A stretch of DNA of 64,000 nt from contig JBCAML010000014.1 of NCBI GenBank assembly GCA_038503075.1, positions 1,302,001 through 1,366,000 on the forward strand, written 5' to 3'. Each line of letters begins with the position of its first letter. Position 1 is the stretch's first letter. The notes beneath the pieces were generated by a model. That model worked only from the letters and a program-made list of their open reading frames with translations, was not told the origin of the DNA and searched no databases. The translations under genes were made by a program, and so were the position numbers. Positions 63,097 to 64,000 of the stretch are shown here, piece after piece. Source of the DNA: Gyromitra esculenta (taxonomy: Eukaryota; Ascomycota; Pezizomycetes; Pezizales; Discinaceae).

Positions 63097-64000
63097 TCAA
63101 ATCGCCAAGATCTGCTCCTGCTCTTCTTTCGTGAAGCCCAAGATGTAAAGGACGTCCTGAAGACTCTCGGAGTTGAGCCTGCATGGTGCTTGGTGCTGCA
63201 CAATAGGTTTCGCGTTAAAAGCGATCCCAAGACCAGCCTTGGCCATCATTTTGAGATCGTTAGCTCCATCCCCAATAGCAACGACCTAAAAGTTGAGGTT
63301 AGTATAGTTTTAAGAGGATAAAAGCGATTTAAGGGGTATGTACCTGCTGAAGAGATATCGAGTTTTCTGCTGCGATTTGAACAAGGAGCTCGGCCTTGCG
63401 CTCAGCGTGGACAATGTCGCCAGTGATCTCTCCGGTAAGCTGGGTGCCGTCTTCGCTAACAACAAGCTGTGGTTTTGGGACGAGTGTTAGAATGTAGTGT
63501 TCAGAGAGAATGAATTTATCATCTAAGATGGAATACATGGATAAAAAAGAGTAAGTCTTACAGTATTTGCATAGGCATAATCCAAGCCTAACTCTTCCTT
63601 GACATAGTTCGCAAGGGGTACGAAACCACCGCTCAACACAGCCATCTTGCAGCCCAATTTCTTAAGCACCTTGGTGAGCTCCTTTGCCCCAGGTGTAAAG
63701 GTAATGACAGACTTCAGCGACTCGAAGACGGTAGCTGGGACACCCTTAAGCAACGCAACTCGTTGTCTCAAACTCTCAGTAAAGTCTATCTCGCCATTCA
63801 TCGCGCGTGCAGTGATCGCCTGTACATACGACATGTCACAATAGTATCAGCCCTGATCCTGCCACACCCCATCACTGCTCAACGTGGAATTCTTCTGGAA
63901 CAAAACTTACGGAGACTTTATCCTCAACACCCACAAATCTCGCAATCTCGTCGATCACCTCCTGTTGGATGAGTGTCGAGTCCATATCAAAGACTACCAA
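63097..64000 (-). CDS. ser2: Phosphoserine phosphatase, truncated by window end
   Basis: Hydrolyses O-phosphoserine to serine, the last step of the phosphorylated serine pathway (HAD superfamily). Visible exons on the minus strand are 64000-63911, 63819-63562, 63466-63344 and 63285-63097, all in phase 0. The first visible residues LVVFDMDSTLIQQE hold the nucleophile motif DxDxT. Then come EIARFVGVEDKVS, RAMNGEIDFTESLRQRV, KMAVLSGGFVPLANYV (motif II serine), GDIVHAERKAELL (motif III lysine) and VVAIGDGANDLKMMAKAGLG (motif IV). The end reads EEQEQILAI-stop. The N-terminal regulatory part lies outside the window. Confidence 0.96.

Overview
This window comes from a filamentous ascomycete. The genes have short spliceosomal introns (about 40-175 nt, GT-AG), pyrimidine-rich promoters and typical fungal proteins: Met3 ATP sulfurylase with an APS-kinase-like tail, an Ash1-type SET protein, Erf2 and Pmt1. 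Gene-poor AT-rich stretches, terminal-inverted-repeat (TIR) elements and a decayed F-box/ankyrin gene fit Pezizomycetes (truffle or morel relatives), but that placement is inference. No virus, plasmid or bacterial feature was seen.

Layout. 1-1078: 5' part of deoxyribose-phosphate aldolase (-). 1884-2937: decayed LaeA-like methyltransferase (-). 5859-16210: MIX17/CHCHD2-like protein (-), C1D/Rrp47 exosome cofactor (-), ketopantoate reductase (+), Rubisco-LSMT-type SET methyltransferase (-), a 1.5 kb TIR element, and a thioredoxin with a C-terminal hydrophobic segment (+). 17691-28084: an unidentified nuclear-type protein (-), ISD11 (-), MET3 (+), a 0.95 kb TIR element containing a 231 bp MITE, D-amino-acid oxidase (+) and polyubiquitin (+). 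28337-32256: two divergent MFS transporters. 35263-38226: Ash1-type histone methyltransferase (-). 43095-55489: putative amidoligase (-), a 1.6 kb TIR element enclosing an F-box/ankyrin pseudogene, Erf2 palmitoyltransferase (-), Pmt1 O-mannosyltransferase (+) and a LITAF-type zinc protein (-). 55490-63096: a long gene desert holding a second 231 bp MITE and two other inverted-repeat elements. 63097-64000: phosphoserine phosphatase, cut by the window end (-).

Most genes are single-copy housekeeping genes, and I do not see a biosynthetic cluster. Functional links are loose: ISD11 and MET3 are divergent neighbours that both handle sulfur, and MIX17 and ISD11 are both mitochondrial.

The most unusual material is between the genes. 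An approximately 18 bp motif close to ATCAYGNNATATCACTCG recurs and brackets several segments as terminal inverted repeats. One segment contains an F-box/ankyrin gene remnant and another an intact 168-codon reading frame, which suggests an uncharacterised non-autonomous transposon family that can carry genes. The palindrome TACATGTA occurs 17 times, never in an annotated coding exon. All exon joins were made by eye from splice signals and conserved protein motifs; no alignment or search was run.
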